Below are positions 1 through 7,509 of a stretch of 29,379 nt of DNA, in pieces. The notes under the pieces were generated by a model. It was not told where the DNA came from, made no database searches, and saw nothing but the letters and a program-made list of their open reading frames with translations. The stretch lies in NCBI GenBank assembly GCA_964505325.1, contig CAZDHT010000038.1, positions 1 to 29,379 of the forward strand, read 5' to 3'. Origin of the DNA: CAZDHT01 sp964505325. Its GTDB lineage: Bacteria > Planctomycetota > PUPC01. Numbering within the stretch: the stretch's first letter is position 1; each line of letters begins with the position of its first letter. A program made the position numbers and the translations under genes.

Positions 1-183
1 TGCACGGCGATGATGCGGTTCTGTCTTCTGGACAGAGAGAAGAGGACGTTTCAGACCGAGCGGTTCTGCTTTATGGGTGGAATCGACGACTGGATCCCGA
101 TCGGCCAGGAAGGTCCGCTGCTCTTCCTCGTGGGCCAGTTCGTCAAGCACCTGGGGAAGGAGTCGTTCTACGAACTGGACTGA
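1..183 (+). CDS. C-terminal fragment of an unknown protein (cut by window start)
   Basis: Reading from base 1, an open frame of 60 codons runs to a TGA at 181-183. The peptide is mixed hydrophobic and charged and ends in GKESFYELD. I see no recognisable domain in this short tail. A 27-nt gap separates it from the next gene on the same strand, so the two could be cotranscribed. The 5' part lies outside the window, so no start or function can be given. It is accepted as coding because the frame is open from the edge and its codon choice matches the neighbouring genes, but it is short. Confidence 0.6.
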   Translation, partial: CTAMMRFCLLDREKRTFQTERFCFMGGIDDWIPIGQEGPLLFLVGQFVKHLGKESFYELD

Positions 184-210
184 GGGCGGCGACAGGAGGT
201 CCCTGCGAAA

Positions 211-1335
211 ATGACAGGCAAATCAGAGAAGGTCCCGAAGCAGATGCAGTCCACGTTCGACGCCGTGACCGCATTGACGGATCGCTTCTGCACGGAGCAT
301 CTGAACGACGAGTACCGGCAACTCGCCCGTCAACTCACCGCCGCACTGTGCCGGAAACGTCCCTCGCCATTGGCAAGAGGCAAGCCTGCCGTGTGGGCGT
401 GCGGCGTTGTGTACGCCTTGGGGTTTGTGAACTTCCTTTTCGACAAGAGCAAGCCGCCCTACATGAAGGCGTCCGAACTCTGCGAATGCTTTGGGGTCAG
501 CCAGGCCACCGGCTCCGCCAAGTCCAAGGCGGTTCGCGACGCCCTCCACATGATGCAGATGGACCCGGAGTGGTGCCTGCCGAGCCGGATCGCGGACAAC
601 TTGCTGGTGTGGATGCTCAGCGTCAACGGAATGATGATGGACATCCGTCACGTACCCCGCGAGATTCAGGAAGCCGCCTACCGGCAGGGGCTCATCCCGT
701 ACATCCCGGCGGAGGACGGAACACCGGCCGCGGATCAGTCGACCGGGGAACTCGTCCCGGGGCCGGACTCGCATGTGTATCAGTTGAAGGTCACGCTCCT
801 GGAGGTCGAGCCGCCCATCTGGCGACACTTCCAAGTCCTGGGCCAAAGCACTCTCTACGACGTCCATTGTGTCCTGCAGATCGTCATGGGCTGGCAGGAA
901 TGCCACCTGCATGAATTCATCCTCGGCGACGCCCGGTACAGCACTCTCTATGACGACGCTGACCTTGCGGAAGATGTGACGGAGGACGATGAGGTCACCC
1001 TCGCCCAGGTCGCTGCCAACGAAGGGATGAAGTTCACATACCTGTACGACTTCGGCGACGGCTGGAAACACGAGATCCTGGTGCAGAAGATCTTGGAGCC
1101 AGAACCGAGGGGCACCTATCCGGTGTGTTTGGGAGGAGAGCGTGCTTGCCCGCCGGAGGACTGCGGCGGAACTCCGGGGTACGAGGAGTTCTTGGAGGGG
1201 ATTCGGGACCCTGAACACGAGGAGCACGACGACATGTTGAGATGGGTGGGCGGCTCCTTCGATCCCGAAGCCTTCGACATCAAGGCGATCAACCGAAACC
1301 TGAAGAAGGAGAAGGCCAGGGGCTACGTCCGGTGA
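211..1335 (+). CDS. DUF6398 / plasmid pRiA4b ORF-3 family protein
   Basis: This 374-aa protein has two parts. Residues about 10-170 resemble DUF6398: a helical region with an ASELCECFGVSQAT helix-turn-helix-like stretch and a conserved LVWMLSVNGMMMDIR segment. Residues about 190-370 are the pRiA4b ORF-3-like domain, shown by YQLKVTLLEVEPPIWRHFQV near its start, YDFGDGWKHEI in the middle, and a CLGGERACPPEDCGG cysteine/glycine motif followed by PGYEEFLEG. The domain is common in plasmid, IS-linked and soil-bacterial genes, and its biochemical role is unknown. The start is preceded by GACAGGAGGTCC, a strong ribosome site about 13 bases upstream. An HTH gene and an IS remnant follow, so this is probably accessory DNA. 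The family call is secure; no function is inferred. Confidence 0.88.
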   Translation: MTGKSEKVPKQMQSTFDAVTALTDRFCTEHLNDEYRQLARQLTAALCRKRPSPLARGKPAVWACGVVYALGFVNFLFDKSKPPYMKASELCECFGVSQATGSAKSKAVRDALHMMQMDPEWCLPSRIADNLLVWMLSVNGMMMDIRHVPREIQEAAYRQGLIPYIPAEDGTPAADQSTGELVPGPDSHVYQLKVTLLEVEPPIWRHFQVLGQSTLYDVHCVLQIVMGWQECHLHEFILGDARYSTLYDDADLAEDVTEDDEVTLAQVAANEGMKFTYLYDFGDGWKHEILVQKILEPEPRGTYPVCLGGERACPPEDCGGTPGYEEFLEGIRDPEHEEHDDMLRWVGGSFDPEAFDIKAINRNLKKEKARGYVR

Positions 1336-1488
1336 CGACGGTGTGCCATATGTTGATCCGGGCTCGATGTCGATTCTTGACACCGCCGAAGACCTGCCCT
1401 ACCATCACTCCCGGCACGCTTCAGAGACGACGAAGCCGCCAAGCCAGTCATAACAGGAACGGTGGCCACCAAAGAAAGGAGCCGTTAG

Positions 1489-2004
1489 ATGGGCAAGATC
1501 GAAACCGCGGTCAAGTCAGAGATCACCCGACTCGCCAAGAAGGAGATCCGGGCTGTCTGCCAGCCGCTCGCCCGGGATGTTCGGCAGTTGAAGCGGACGG
1601 TGTCACAGTTGCGGAAGGTGGTGCTCGCCTTGGAGAAGGTCGCTGCGCTCTGGCATGAACAGGTGAGGGAGAAGCGGACAATACTTCAAGCTTCCGAGGA
1701 GGAGGTGGAAGCCGCCCGCTTCTCGCCGAGGCTGATCCGTAGCCTGCGGAAGCGGCTCGGCCTCTCCCAAGGACAGTTGGCGACCGTGGTCGGGGTCAGT
1801 TCAGCATCCGTCGGGTTCTGGGAGCAAGGGAGGACCCGGCCGACGGGGCTGAACAGGACGGCTCTGGTCGCTCTGAGGAAGCTGGGCAGGAGGGATGTGC
1901 GGAGGATACTGGAACTGAAGGCGGGCACCAAGCCGAAGAAAAAGGCGACAAAGAGATCCTCCAGGAAGAAGCCAACCAAGAAGGCCAAGCGGAAGACGAG
2001 ATAA
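1489..2004 (+). CDS. XRE-type helix-turn-helix protein with lysine-rich tail
   Basis: The 171-aa product has three parts. Residues 1-65 are predicted helical or coiled coil, with a basic N-terminus and regularly spaced leucine and valine. Residues about 80-140 form a Cro/C1-type HTH: RSLRKRLGLSQGQLATVVGV, then SASVGFWEQGRTRP. The last 27 residues are nearly all lysine, arginine, threonine and serine (KKKATKRSSRKKPTKKAKRK), like histone H1 or Hc1 tails. The gene starts 153 bases after the pRiA4b-like gene with AAAGGAG upstream of the ATG. I infer a DNA-binding protein whose tail adds non-specific DNA affinity. It could be a solitary antitoxin-like regulator, but no toxin partner is visible. 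The stop is seven bases before the left end of an IS remnant. Confidence 0.82.
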   Translation: MGKIETAVKSEITRLAKKEIRAVCQPLARDVRQLKRTVSQLRKVVLALEKVAALWHEQVREKRTILQASEEEVEAARFSPRLIRSLRKRLGLSQGQLATVVGVSSASVGFWEQGRTRPTGLNRTALVALRKLGRRDVRRILELKAGTKPKKKATKRSSRKKPTKKAKRKTR

Positions 2005-2011
2005 CGGGATC

Positions 2012-2390
2012 CACTACTGTCCGGTTAACGGCTTCGCAAGACGGCGCAAGCCATGAAAGGACAAGGCGTTACGCGCCAGAATGAGTTTTCGCGACTTGAA
2101 CTTCGTTGTACATTTCGGCGAGCATTTCCATCGCCCCTGGCTGGAGCTCGCCGAGCCCAACGCGGTAAAGACGCAGGTCTGGGTCGCGGTCAGCGTGTAT
2201 GTGCTTGTGGCCATCGTCAAGAAGCGCCTCGGGATCTCTCGCAGCCTTCCGCAAATCCTGCAAATCCTCAGCATTTCGATCTTCGAGCAAATTCATATCA
2301 CACAAGCACTTACAGAAGATCCGTTCCAGATTGAAGGAGACCGTTGTCATAACCACTTGCCACTCTTCAACTTCTAGCCGGACAGTAGTG
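2012..2390 (+). mobile_element. Internally deleted IS4-like element with both terminal inverted repeats
   Basis: The sequence CACTACTGTCCGGTTA at 2012-2027 recurs inverted at 2375-2390 (TAGCCGGACAGTAGTG), with 15 of 16 positions matching. Between them lies only the last part of an IS4-type DDE transposase, ending just before the right repeat. At 379 bp it is far shorter than an intact element of this family (over 1 kb), so it is a non-autonomous relic that an active relative might still mobilise. I see no clean target-site duplication: the flanks are GGGATC on the left and AATCGC on the right. Confidence 0.82.
2081..2377 (+). pseudogene. IS4-family transposase, C-terminal remnant
   Basis: The open frame encodes 98 aa. 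From about residue 26 it reads like the C-terminus of IS4-type transposases: NAVKTQVWVAVSVYVLVAIV, then KKRLGISRSLPQILQILS and a final LFNF before the stop. The upstream 25 residues do not look like transposase, so an internal deletion probably joined the left end of the element to this tail near 2155. The DDE catalytic residues are absent, so it cannot be an active transposase. Its stop lies inside the right inverted repeat region, as is normal for this family. Confidence 0.8.
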
Positions 2391-2459
2391 AATCGCAATA
2401 CAGATGCCGTGTCAGTACCCCACTTGGCTAAAGTGTTACCTGAAAGGATAGACCCGACA

Positions 2460-3371
2460 ATGGACATCTTGTCCTATGAACCGCCGATGGCGGGCGATCT
2501 GGCTGCGATGTACAACCGCGCCGTCGAGCCCGTGCCGCACTGCTATCCGACGACGGCGGAGGCGTTCGCCGCCGCCGTGGCCAAGACGGCTGGCCAGGCG
2601 AAGAGTAATCCACTGCTGCGGTCGAAAGCGGCGTTTGTCGTCGACGACGATGGCACGGTCCTTGGCTTCATCGACACGGCCGTCGGCGGCCCGATGGTGG
2701 ACGGAAAGGGATATACCGAGTGCGGGGTGATCCCGTTCTTCTGGTACGAGCCCGGCCGCCGCGCCGTCGGACAGGCGCTGCTCGCCCGGGCGGAGGCCCG
2801 CCTCCGCGACGTGGGCATGCGCGAAGCCGAGGCGTTCCCCCAGGAATACCGTTACGACTTCTACCACCTGCACGCGGCGTACCTGTCGGACCGCCTGCCG
2901 CACGCCGGCGCGCTGCTCGCGTTCAACGGCTACCGCCGCGTCCGAGGCGAGGTCTATCTCGACTGGCCGGACTTCGAGCCGATTGATCCGCCGCCTGCCG
3001 GTGCACCGGCCGACATCAGCGTCCAGTGGAGCGAAAGCCGCGGCACGCGCCCAAATGTCAAGGTCTTGGCGCATCACGACGGAAAGCAAATCGGCGAGTG
3101 CGAGTGTGAATCGTGTGGCGAACTCACTTCAGCGCCAGAAGCGCAGGACTGGTTCATGACGACCGGGCTCTTCATCGCCGACGAAATGCAGGGCCGAGGC
3201 CTGGGCAAGCATCTGCTCCGCCGCGCGCTGGCCGAGATGCGCGGCGCCGGCTACCGCCACGCCATCATCAGCACGTCGCTGGGCAACGACCGCGCGTTCG
3301 TGTTCTACAGCAACTTCGGCTACCGCTTCTGCGACTGGACGTACGGCTGGAGACGGGAGCTTGCCCAATGA
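2460..3371 (+). CDS. Tandem GNAT-domain N-acetyltransferase
   Basis: The protein has 303 aa from the ATG at 2460, which is preceded by GAAAGGA. The open frame runs further upstream, but into the IS remnant, so that part is not used. Two GNAT folds are visible. The N-terminal half (about 1-165) has the weaker motif, around PGRRAVGQALLARAEARLRD. The C-terminal half (about 180-303) has a classical acetyl-CoA loop, EMQGRGLGKHLLRRALAEMR, followed by NDRAFVFYSNFGYRF. Such proteins transfer acetyl groups from acetyl-CoA to amines; the substrate here is unknown. The stop overlaps the start of the DUF72 gene (ATGA), which suggests translational coupling. The double-GNAT layout resembles mycothiol-synthase-like proteins, but nothing here supports that specific role. 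Confidence 0.85.
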   Translation: MDILSYEPPMAGDLAAMYNRAVEPVPHCYPTTAEAFAAAVAKTAGQAKSNPLLRSKAAFVVDDDGTVLGFIDTAVGGPMVDGKGYTECGVIPFFWYEPGRRAVGQALLARAEARLRDVGMREAEAFPQEYRYDFYHLHAAYLSDRLPHAGALLAFNGYRRVRGEVYLDWPDFEPIDPPPAGAPADISVQWSESRGTRPNVKVLAHHDGKQIGECECESCGELTSAPEAQDWFMTTGLFIADEMQGRGLGKHLLRRALAEMRGAGYRHAIISTSLGNDRAFVFYSNFGYRFCDWTYGWRRELAQ

Positions 3372-4099
3372 CGCCCAAGGCATACATCGCCACGTCGGGC
3401 TTCACTTACGACGACTGGAAGGGGCGGTTCTATCCGCCCGAGGTCAAGAAGCGAGCGTGGCTCGAATACTATTGCGAGCACTTCGACACGGTCGAGATCA
3501 ACTACAGCTACTACCACATGCCGAGGGCGAATGTGTGCGAGTCGTGGCGGCGACGGACGCCCGACGGCTTCTGCTTCGTGATGAAGCTCTACGGCGGGAT
3601 CACGCACCGCCGTCGGCTCGTGGACTGTGAAGAGCTGCTCGCGTCGTACCTCGAATCGGTCGACTTGCTCGGCGACAAGCTGGGGCCGATCCTGGTGCAA
3701 CTGCCGCCGAAGTTCAACGCCGACGCGAACCGACTGGACAAGTTCCTCGATATTTGTCCGTCGCACTATCGCTGGGCGGTCGAGTTCCGCGACCTGAGCT
3801 GGCTGTGCGAGGACGTGTACGCCGTGCTTCGCGCCCACAAGGCCGCGCTCGTCGTCCACGACCTGATCAAGGATCACCCCGACGTGCTCACGGCCGACTG
3901 GGCGTATCTGCGTTTTCACGGGACCGCCGCCGAGAAGTACCACGGCGAGTACGGCGACGAGCTGCTGCAGCCGTTCGCGGCGCGCATCCGCGAGCATCTC
4001 GCCGCCGGCCGCGACGTCTATGCCTACTTCAACAACGATTACGACTGCCACGCGGTCTACGACGCGCTGCGGCTGAGGGAAATGCTTGGCCACGGATGA
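3368..4099 (+). CDS. DUF72 family protein (YecE-like)
   Basis: The 243-aa product matches the DUF72 TIM-barrel-like family. The N-terminus reads YIATSGFTYDDWKGRFYP (family hallmark GxSGxxYxxWxGxFYP), followed by YCEHFDTVEINYSYYHMP. In the middle is LGPILVQLPPKF, then WAVEFRDLSW, and near the end AYLRFHG and DVYAYFNNDYDCHAVYDA. All hallmark segments are present and the length is normal for the family. The biochemical function of DUF72 is not established. The ATG overlaps the stop of the upstream GNAT gene by four bases. The final codons and stop lie in a short direct repeat (CACGGATG twice), so the native C-terminus may have been altered when the repeat arrived. Confidence 0.93.
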   Translation: MTPKAYIATSGFTYDDWKGRFYPPEVKKRAWLEYYCEHFDTVEINYSYYHMPRANVCESWRRRTPDGFCFVMKLYGGITHRRRLVDCEELLASYLESVDLLGDKLGPILVQLPPKFNADANRLDKFLDICPSHYRWAVEFRDLSWLCEDVYAVLRAHKAALVVHDLIKDHPDVLTADWAYLRFHGTAAEKYHGEYGDELLQPFAARIREHLAAGRDVYAYFNNDYDCHAVYDALRLREMLGHG

Positions 4100-4109
4100 A
4101 CACGGATGC
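4092..4109 (+). repeat. Tandem ACGGATGA/C direct repeat at a gene end
   Basis: The 8-mer CACGGATG occurs at 4091-4098 and again at 4101-4108, giving CACGGATGAACACGGATG. This repeated motif supplies the stop codon of the DUF72 gene. From memory, similar GGATGAACAC-type strings are scattered between genes in planctomycete-like genomes, but this could not be confirmed here. Confidence 0.5.
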
Positions 4110-4133
4110 ACACACATGCATAGCGAACAAGAC

Positions 4134-4207
4134 GCCCGTTCACAGAACGGGCCTACAGGAGAGCGTGCGCAACGGGCAGGCATTGTAGGCCGGTTCTGTG
4201 AACCGGC
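4134..4207. repeat. Inverted pair of hairpin repeats (REP/BIME-like)
   Basis: Two perfect 7-bp hairpins with 5-base loops lie head to head. The first, at 4134-4152, is GCCCGTT, CACAG, AACGGGC. The second, at 4189-4207, is GCCGGTT, CTGTG, AACCGGC. Each continues into CCTACA or its complement TGTAGG on the inner side, so the second unit is the inverted copy of the first, separated by about 26 bases. This architecture matches REP doublets in other bacteria. The right unit abuts the truncated radical SAM gene. Confidence 0.8.
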
Positions 4208-4575
4208 GCCGCAACTGGCTGTTGCGGAAATACGGCTTCGCGGCCGAGGAAATCCCGTTCGAGCCGGACGGGAGCTTGTCGTTGGTCTTCGACCTGAACG
4301 AGATGTGGGCGCGGTCTCACCCGGAGCGGTTCCCCGTCGACGTCAACCACGCGGACAAGGAGGGACTGCTTCGCGTGCCGGGCTTCGGCCTCGTCACCGT
4401 CGGCCGGGTGCTCAAGCGGCGGCGGGAAGGCCGGATGCACTCCATCGCTGACGTCGGCAAACCGGGCAAGCGGCTGACCAAGGCCGCGCGATACGTGACA
4501 TTTGGGCGGGCGGTTTCGCTCTCAACACTTCCCGCTAGATTTCGCATTAGGCGCGCGGCGGCACACGGCACATAA
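4208..4575 (+). pseudogene. C-terminal remnant of radical SAM DNA modification/repair protein (rSAM_link_UDG type)
   Basis: The open frame here reads NWLLRKYGF, then DLNEMWARSHPERFPVDVNH, then ADKEGLLRVPGFGLVTVGRV, and later IADVGKPGKRLTKAARYV. This order matches the C-terminal helix-hairpin-helix region of the putative DNA modification/repair radical SAM proteins that usually sit beside a uracil-DNA glycosylase gene. The family is about 400 aa. Here the radical SAM domain with its CxxxCxxC cluster site is entirely missing, and homology starts where the hairpin repeat ends. The only in-frame start, a GTG at 4198, lies inside the hairpin. The last 25 residues look unrelated and may be read-through. 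I treat it as a 5'-deleted pseudogene; no glycosylase gene is nearby. Confidence 0.72.
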
Positions 4576-4597
4576 TAGTGACGATTGACAAACAGAT

Positions 4598-4676
4598 GCC
4601 CGGGCGGAGTAGCTCAGAGGGAAGAGCGCACGCTTCGGCGTGAGGTCGGGGGTCCGAGTCCCTCCTCTGCCCGGGC
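4598..4676 (+). ncRNA. tRNA-like cloverleaf lacking an anticodon loop
   Basis: A cloverleaf folds at 4603-4672. The acceptor is GGCGGAG/CTCTGCC (one G-U), then TA. The D stem is GCTC/GAGC with an AGAGGGAA loop. The T stem is GGGGG/CCCTC around the loop TCCGAGT. The variable region is AGGTC. The middle arm is CACGC/GCGTG closed by only four bases, TTCG, so no seven-base anticodon loop exists and no codon can be read. Outside the acceptor, GCCCG (4598-4602) pairs with CGGGC (4672-4676), extending it to a 12-bp helix. No CCA is encoded. It could be a decayed tRNA or a structured RNA or mRNA leader derived from one. It ends 23 bases before the sigma factor gene. Confidence 0.7.
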
Positions 4677-4699
4677 TCCTTCATTGAACAGCCATCGCG

Positions 4700-6635
4700 A
4701 TGGACACGAGAACCGACGCCGAGCTGGTGGGCGAGGCGCTCGCCGGAGCCAGGGACGCCTTCGCCGCTCTGGTCCGGCGCTGCCAGGACCACGCCTACGG
4801 CACGGCCGCCGGAGTGCTCTCCGACTTCGACCCTGGCCCGCGACGTGGTCCAGGAGGCGTTCCTGGCCGTGTACGGCGGTCTGAGGAAGTGCCGCGAGCG
4901 CGACCGCTTCGCCGGCTGGCTGCACGGGATCGTGCGGAACCTGGCGCTCCGCGCCCTGCGCGAACGGATGCAGGTGCGGGCGCTGGCGGAGGCGGCCGGC
5001 CACATGGTCGCGATGGTTGACCCCTCGCCCGGGCCGGACGAATCCGCCGAGGATGCCGAGGTCCGCACGCTCGTGCTGAGGGCGCTCGACCGGCTGAGCG
5101 GGACACACCGCGAGGTCGTCGGCCTGCATTACGTCGACGGCTTGTCCTACACGGACATCGCTGGCTTCCTCGGCGTGACCGAGGCCGCCGTGCAAGGGCG
5201 GCTGCAGCGAGGACGGGAAGCATTGCGAAGGAAACTGAAGATGGTCAAGGACACGTTCGACAAGCACAAGTTGCCTGAAGACTTCTCGGCGGAGATCAGT
5301 CGTCTGCTCGATGCCGCGGCACAGCACGGCTGGGAGTACCAGGTCGCCGTCAATCGCCTGGCAGAGATGGGTGCCCCGGCGGTTGGGCCATTGTGCGAGG
5401 CGCTGGCCGATCCACGTGTCGCCGTGCGCCGGGCGGCGGCCTATGCCCTGTGCAAGATCGGCGACGAACGCGCCCTGGGCCCCATCCTCGGCCTGATCCG
5501 CGCCAGGGACTCGTGGCGCCACCATAAGCTGTTCTCGCGCGGGCGGGTGCTCGCCATCCCGGGCATGCGGGAGGAGCTGCTTCGCATTCTTGACCAGGCC
5601 GAGGGCGACGAGCGGTGGTGGGCGATCCACATTCTCGCCAACGCCCCGGGCGACGAAGAGGTCTACGGCCGGTTGCTGGCTCTGTTCCGGAATGCGGCTC
5701 AGCCGTACGGCATCCGCGCTCAGGCGCTCGCGGCGGTCTGCCGCCTGCGCAAGGAGGGCGGCGAGCAGTTCGTCGCCGCGGCCCTTGACGATCCCGCCAT
5801 CCGGCGCCACAGCGGATGGGCGTGGTGGGTTGCGGCGCGGAACGGCTACGTGCTGCCGATTGAGACGTGCGTGGCGGGCCTCGCACGCGACGTCGCGCCA
5901 AACAGCCGGCGCATGGCCGGTGAGATACTGCGGCGGCACGGCGACGAGGGCCGCACCGCGCTGGACGAGCTGCTCCGCGCGGGCACGCCGGACGAGCGCG
6001 CCGCGGCCGCGCTCGCCCTGGAGCGCGAACACCGCGCCGACGTCTTCGACGCGCTGATGACGGAGTTGCTCGACGGGTACCAGCACCGGAAGTGGCAGCG
6101 GATCATCGCCCACTCCGTGGTCCGATACTATCCGGACGAGCTGTGCGGGTGGGCGGACGCGGAGCGGGTGCCGGCCGACCGGCCGCAGGTCGCGTGGGCG
6201 CTGGCGAAGGTCCGGCTCGCATCGGGCCGCGGCACGCCGGACGACCTGCTCCGGCATGGCACGCCGTCGAGCCGGATGGCCGCGGTGCGGACGCTCGCCC
6301 GCGAAAGGGGCGCGGCGTTCATCCCCGAGCTGCGGCGCTGTCTGCGTGAGGGCAGGCCGCGTAAGGTCGCCCAGGAGGCATTCTGGCAAATGCACCGCCT
6401 CGGCGATGATGCCATCCCGGCTGCCGAAGGGATGCTCGAGTCCGAGCACTGGCCCGAGCGGAAAGCGGCGGTGTGCCTGTTGCGCCGGTGGCGGAAACTC
6501 ACACCCGAGCAGAAGGCGCACGCGGAAGCCGACGAGCACGTCGCCGTTCGTCACGCCGCCAACTGGCATCCCGACTACGTCGAGGCGGCGGCGACCCATC
6601 CCAAGTGGCGCCGCAAGCTCGGCCCCGACGCCTGA
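4700..6635 (+). CDS. ECF-type sigma-70 factor fused to HEAT repeats (frameshift near 4831)
   Basis: Two overlapping frames together encode one protein of about 644 aa. The first frame starts at ATG 4700 with TDAELVGEALAGARDAFAAL, the start of sigma region 2. It is interrupted around 4831-4833, where one extra C in GACCCTGG shifts the frame. The second frame resumes DVVQEAFLAVYGGL and continues RDRFAGWLHGIVRN (region 2) and LDRLSGTHREVVGLHYVDGL plus DIAGFLGVTEAAVQGRLQRG (region 4). After about residue 190 come many HEAT-like helical repeats such as APAVGPLCEALADPRVAVRR. A GTG at 4845 could start a shorter product lacking half of region 2. The fusion suggests a regulator with a built-in protein-binding scaffold. 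The frameshift could be a sequencing error in a C run or real inactivation. Confidence 0.85.
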
Positions 6636-6658
6636 TCTCCATCCCTCGACGTTCGCAC

Positions 6659-6687
6659 TTGGCTTGCGCCGGCGAACCGGCTATAAT
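6659..6687 (+). promoter_or_regulatory. Sigma-70 promoter for the PurO-type gene
   Basis: A TTGGCT box (6659-6664) and a perfect TATAAT box (6682-6687) are separated by exactly 17 bases. Transcription would start near 6694, about 38 bases before the ATG at 6732. The site lies in the gap after the sigma/HEAT gene, which indicates independent transcription of the following gene. Confidence 0.7.
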
Positions 6688-6731
6688 CCCGCCTTCTGTG
6701 GAACGTCCGTTATCATCAGATGGAGACGACG

Positions 6732-7457
6732 ATGGACATCAGTGCTGCCGTCAAGGCGAACATGGACGCGTTGCGGGCGAACGTCTATCCCGGGCGCGGG
6801 ATCGTAATCGGGCAGACGCCCGACGGCTCGAAGATGGTACAGGTCTACTGGATCATGGGCCGAAGCGAGAACAGCCGGAACCGCGTGTTCGTCCGGGAGG
6901 GCGACGTGGTGCGCACCGCGCCGTTCGACGAGTCCAAGGTCGCGGACCCGTCGCTGATCATCTACAACTGCACGCGCGTGCTCGACCGCATCCACATCGT
7001 GAGCAACGGGGATCAGACCGACACGATCTACGACGCGATCCGGAATGGCGAGACGTTCGAGGCCGCGCTGTACACGCGGACGTTCGAGCCCGACGAACCG
7101 AACTACACGCCGCGCATCGCGGGCGTCATCGACCCGGACGACGTCCACGCCTACAAACTCGGCATCTTGAAGACCATCGGCAACGACCCCGGGCGCCCCG
7201 TCCGGCACATCTACAGCTTCGAGAGCGCGATCCCCGGCGTGGGACACTTCATCGCCACCTACAGCGGCGACGGCAGCCCGCTCCCCGCGTTCGACGGCGA
7301 GCCACAGATGCTCGAACTCCTGGATGACATCGACGCCACGCTCGACCTGTATTGGGGCGCTTTGAACGACGGCAACAAAGTCTCGCTCCTGGTCAAGTCC
7401 ATCGATCCAGCGACCGACGCGACGGACATCCGGATCGTGAACAAGAACCAGGCATAG
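6732..7457 (+). CDS. purO: IMP cyclohydrolase, archaeal PurO type
   Basis: This 241-aa protein matches the IMP cyclohydrolase family first defined as archaeal PurO, which closes FAICAR to IMP in the last step of purine synthesis. Family-like segments are YPGRGIVIGQTPDGSKMVQV, WIMGRSENSRNRVFV near the N-terminus, DPSLIIYNC, SNGDQTDTI, and IYSFESAIPGVGHFIATYSG in the second half. The family length (about 200-240 aa) fits. I chose ATG 6732 because GGAGA lies five bases upstream; an in-frame ATG at 6720 is also possible. No other purine gene is adjacent. Bacteria normally use the bifunctional PurH, so this may replace or supplement its cyclohydrolase half. A related non-purine function in bacterial homologues cannot be excluded. 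Confidence 0.82.
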   Translation: MDISAAVKANMDALRANVYPGRGIVIGQTPDGSKMVQVYWIMGRSENSRNRVFVREGDVVRTAPFDESKVADPSLIIYNCTRVLDRIHIVSNGDQTDTIYDAIRNGETFEAALYTRTFEPDEPNYTPRIAGVIDPDDVHAYKLGILKTIGNDPGRPVRHIYSFESAIPGVGHFIATYSGDGSPLPAFDGEPQMLELLDDIDATLDLYWGALNDGNKVSLLVKSIDPATDATDIRIVNKNQA

Positions 7458-7509
7458 GCGGATTCACCGCGGAGCCACGGGGGGGCGCGGAAAAGAGCGG
7501 CGGCCCGCT
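7458..7509. other. Convergent gap with a CCGCGGAGCCACGG-like repeat
   Basis: This 52-base gap separates the convergent PurO-type and GNAT-type genes. It holds TTCACCGCGGAGCCACGGGG, which resembles degenerate intergenic repeats I recall from planctomycete genomes. I see no hairpin with a T-run that would be a convincing intrinsic terminator on either strand. Confidence 0.3.

Noticed and set aside
4198..4206. GTG at 4198 as a start for the radical SAM remnant.
   Set aside because: It lies inside the hairpin of the repeat, and no ribosome site precedes it.
4614..6599. A long minus-strand frame opposite the sigma/HEAT gene, starting near the tRNA-like element.
   Set aside because: The plus strand shows sigma region 4 and HEAT repeats; the minus frame is only an antisense shadow.
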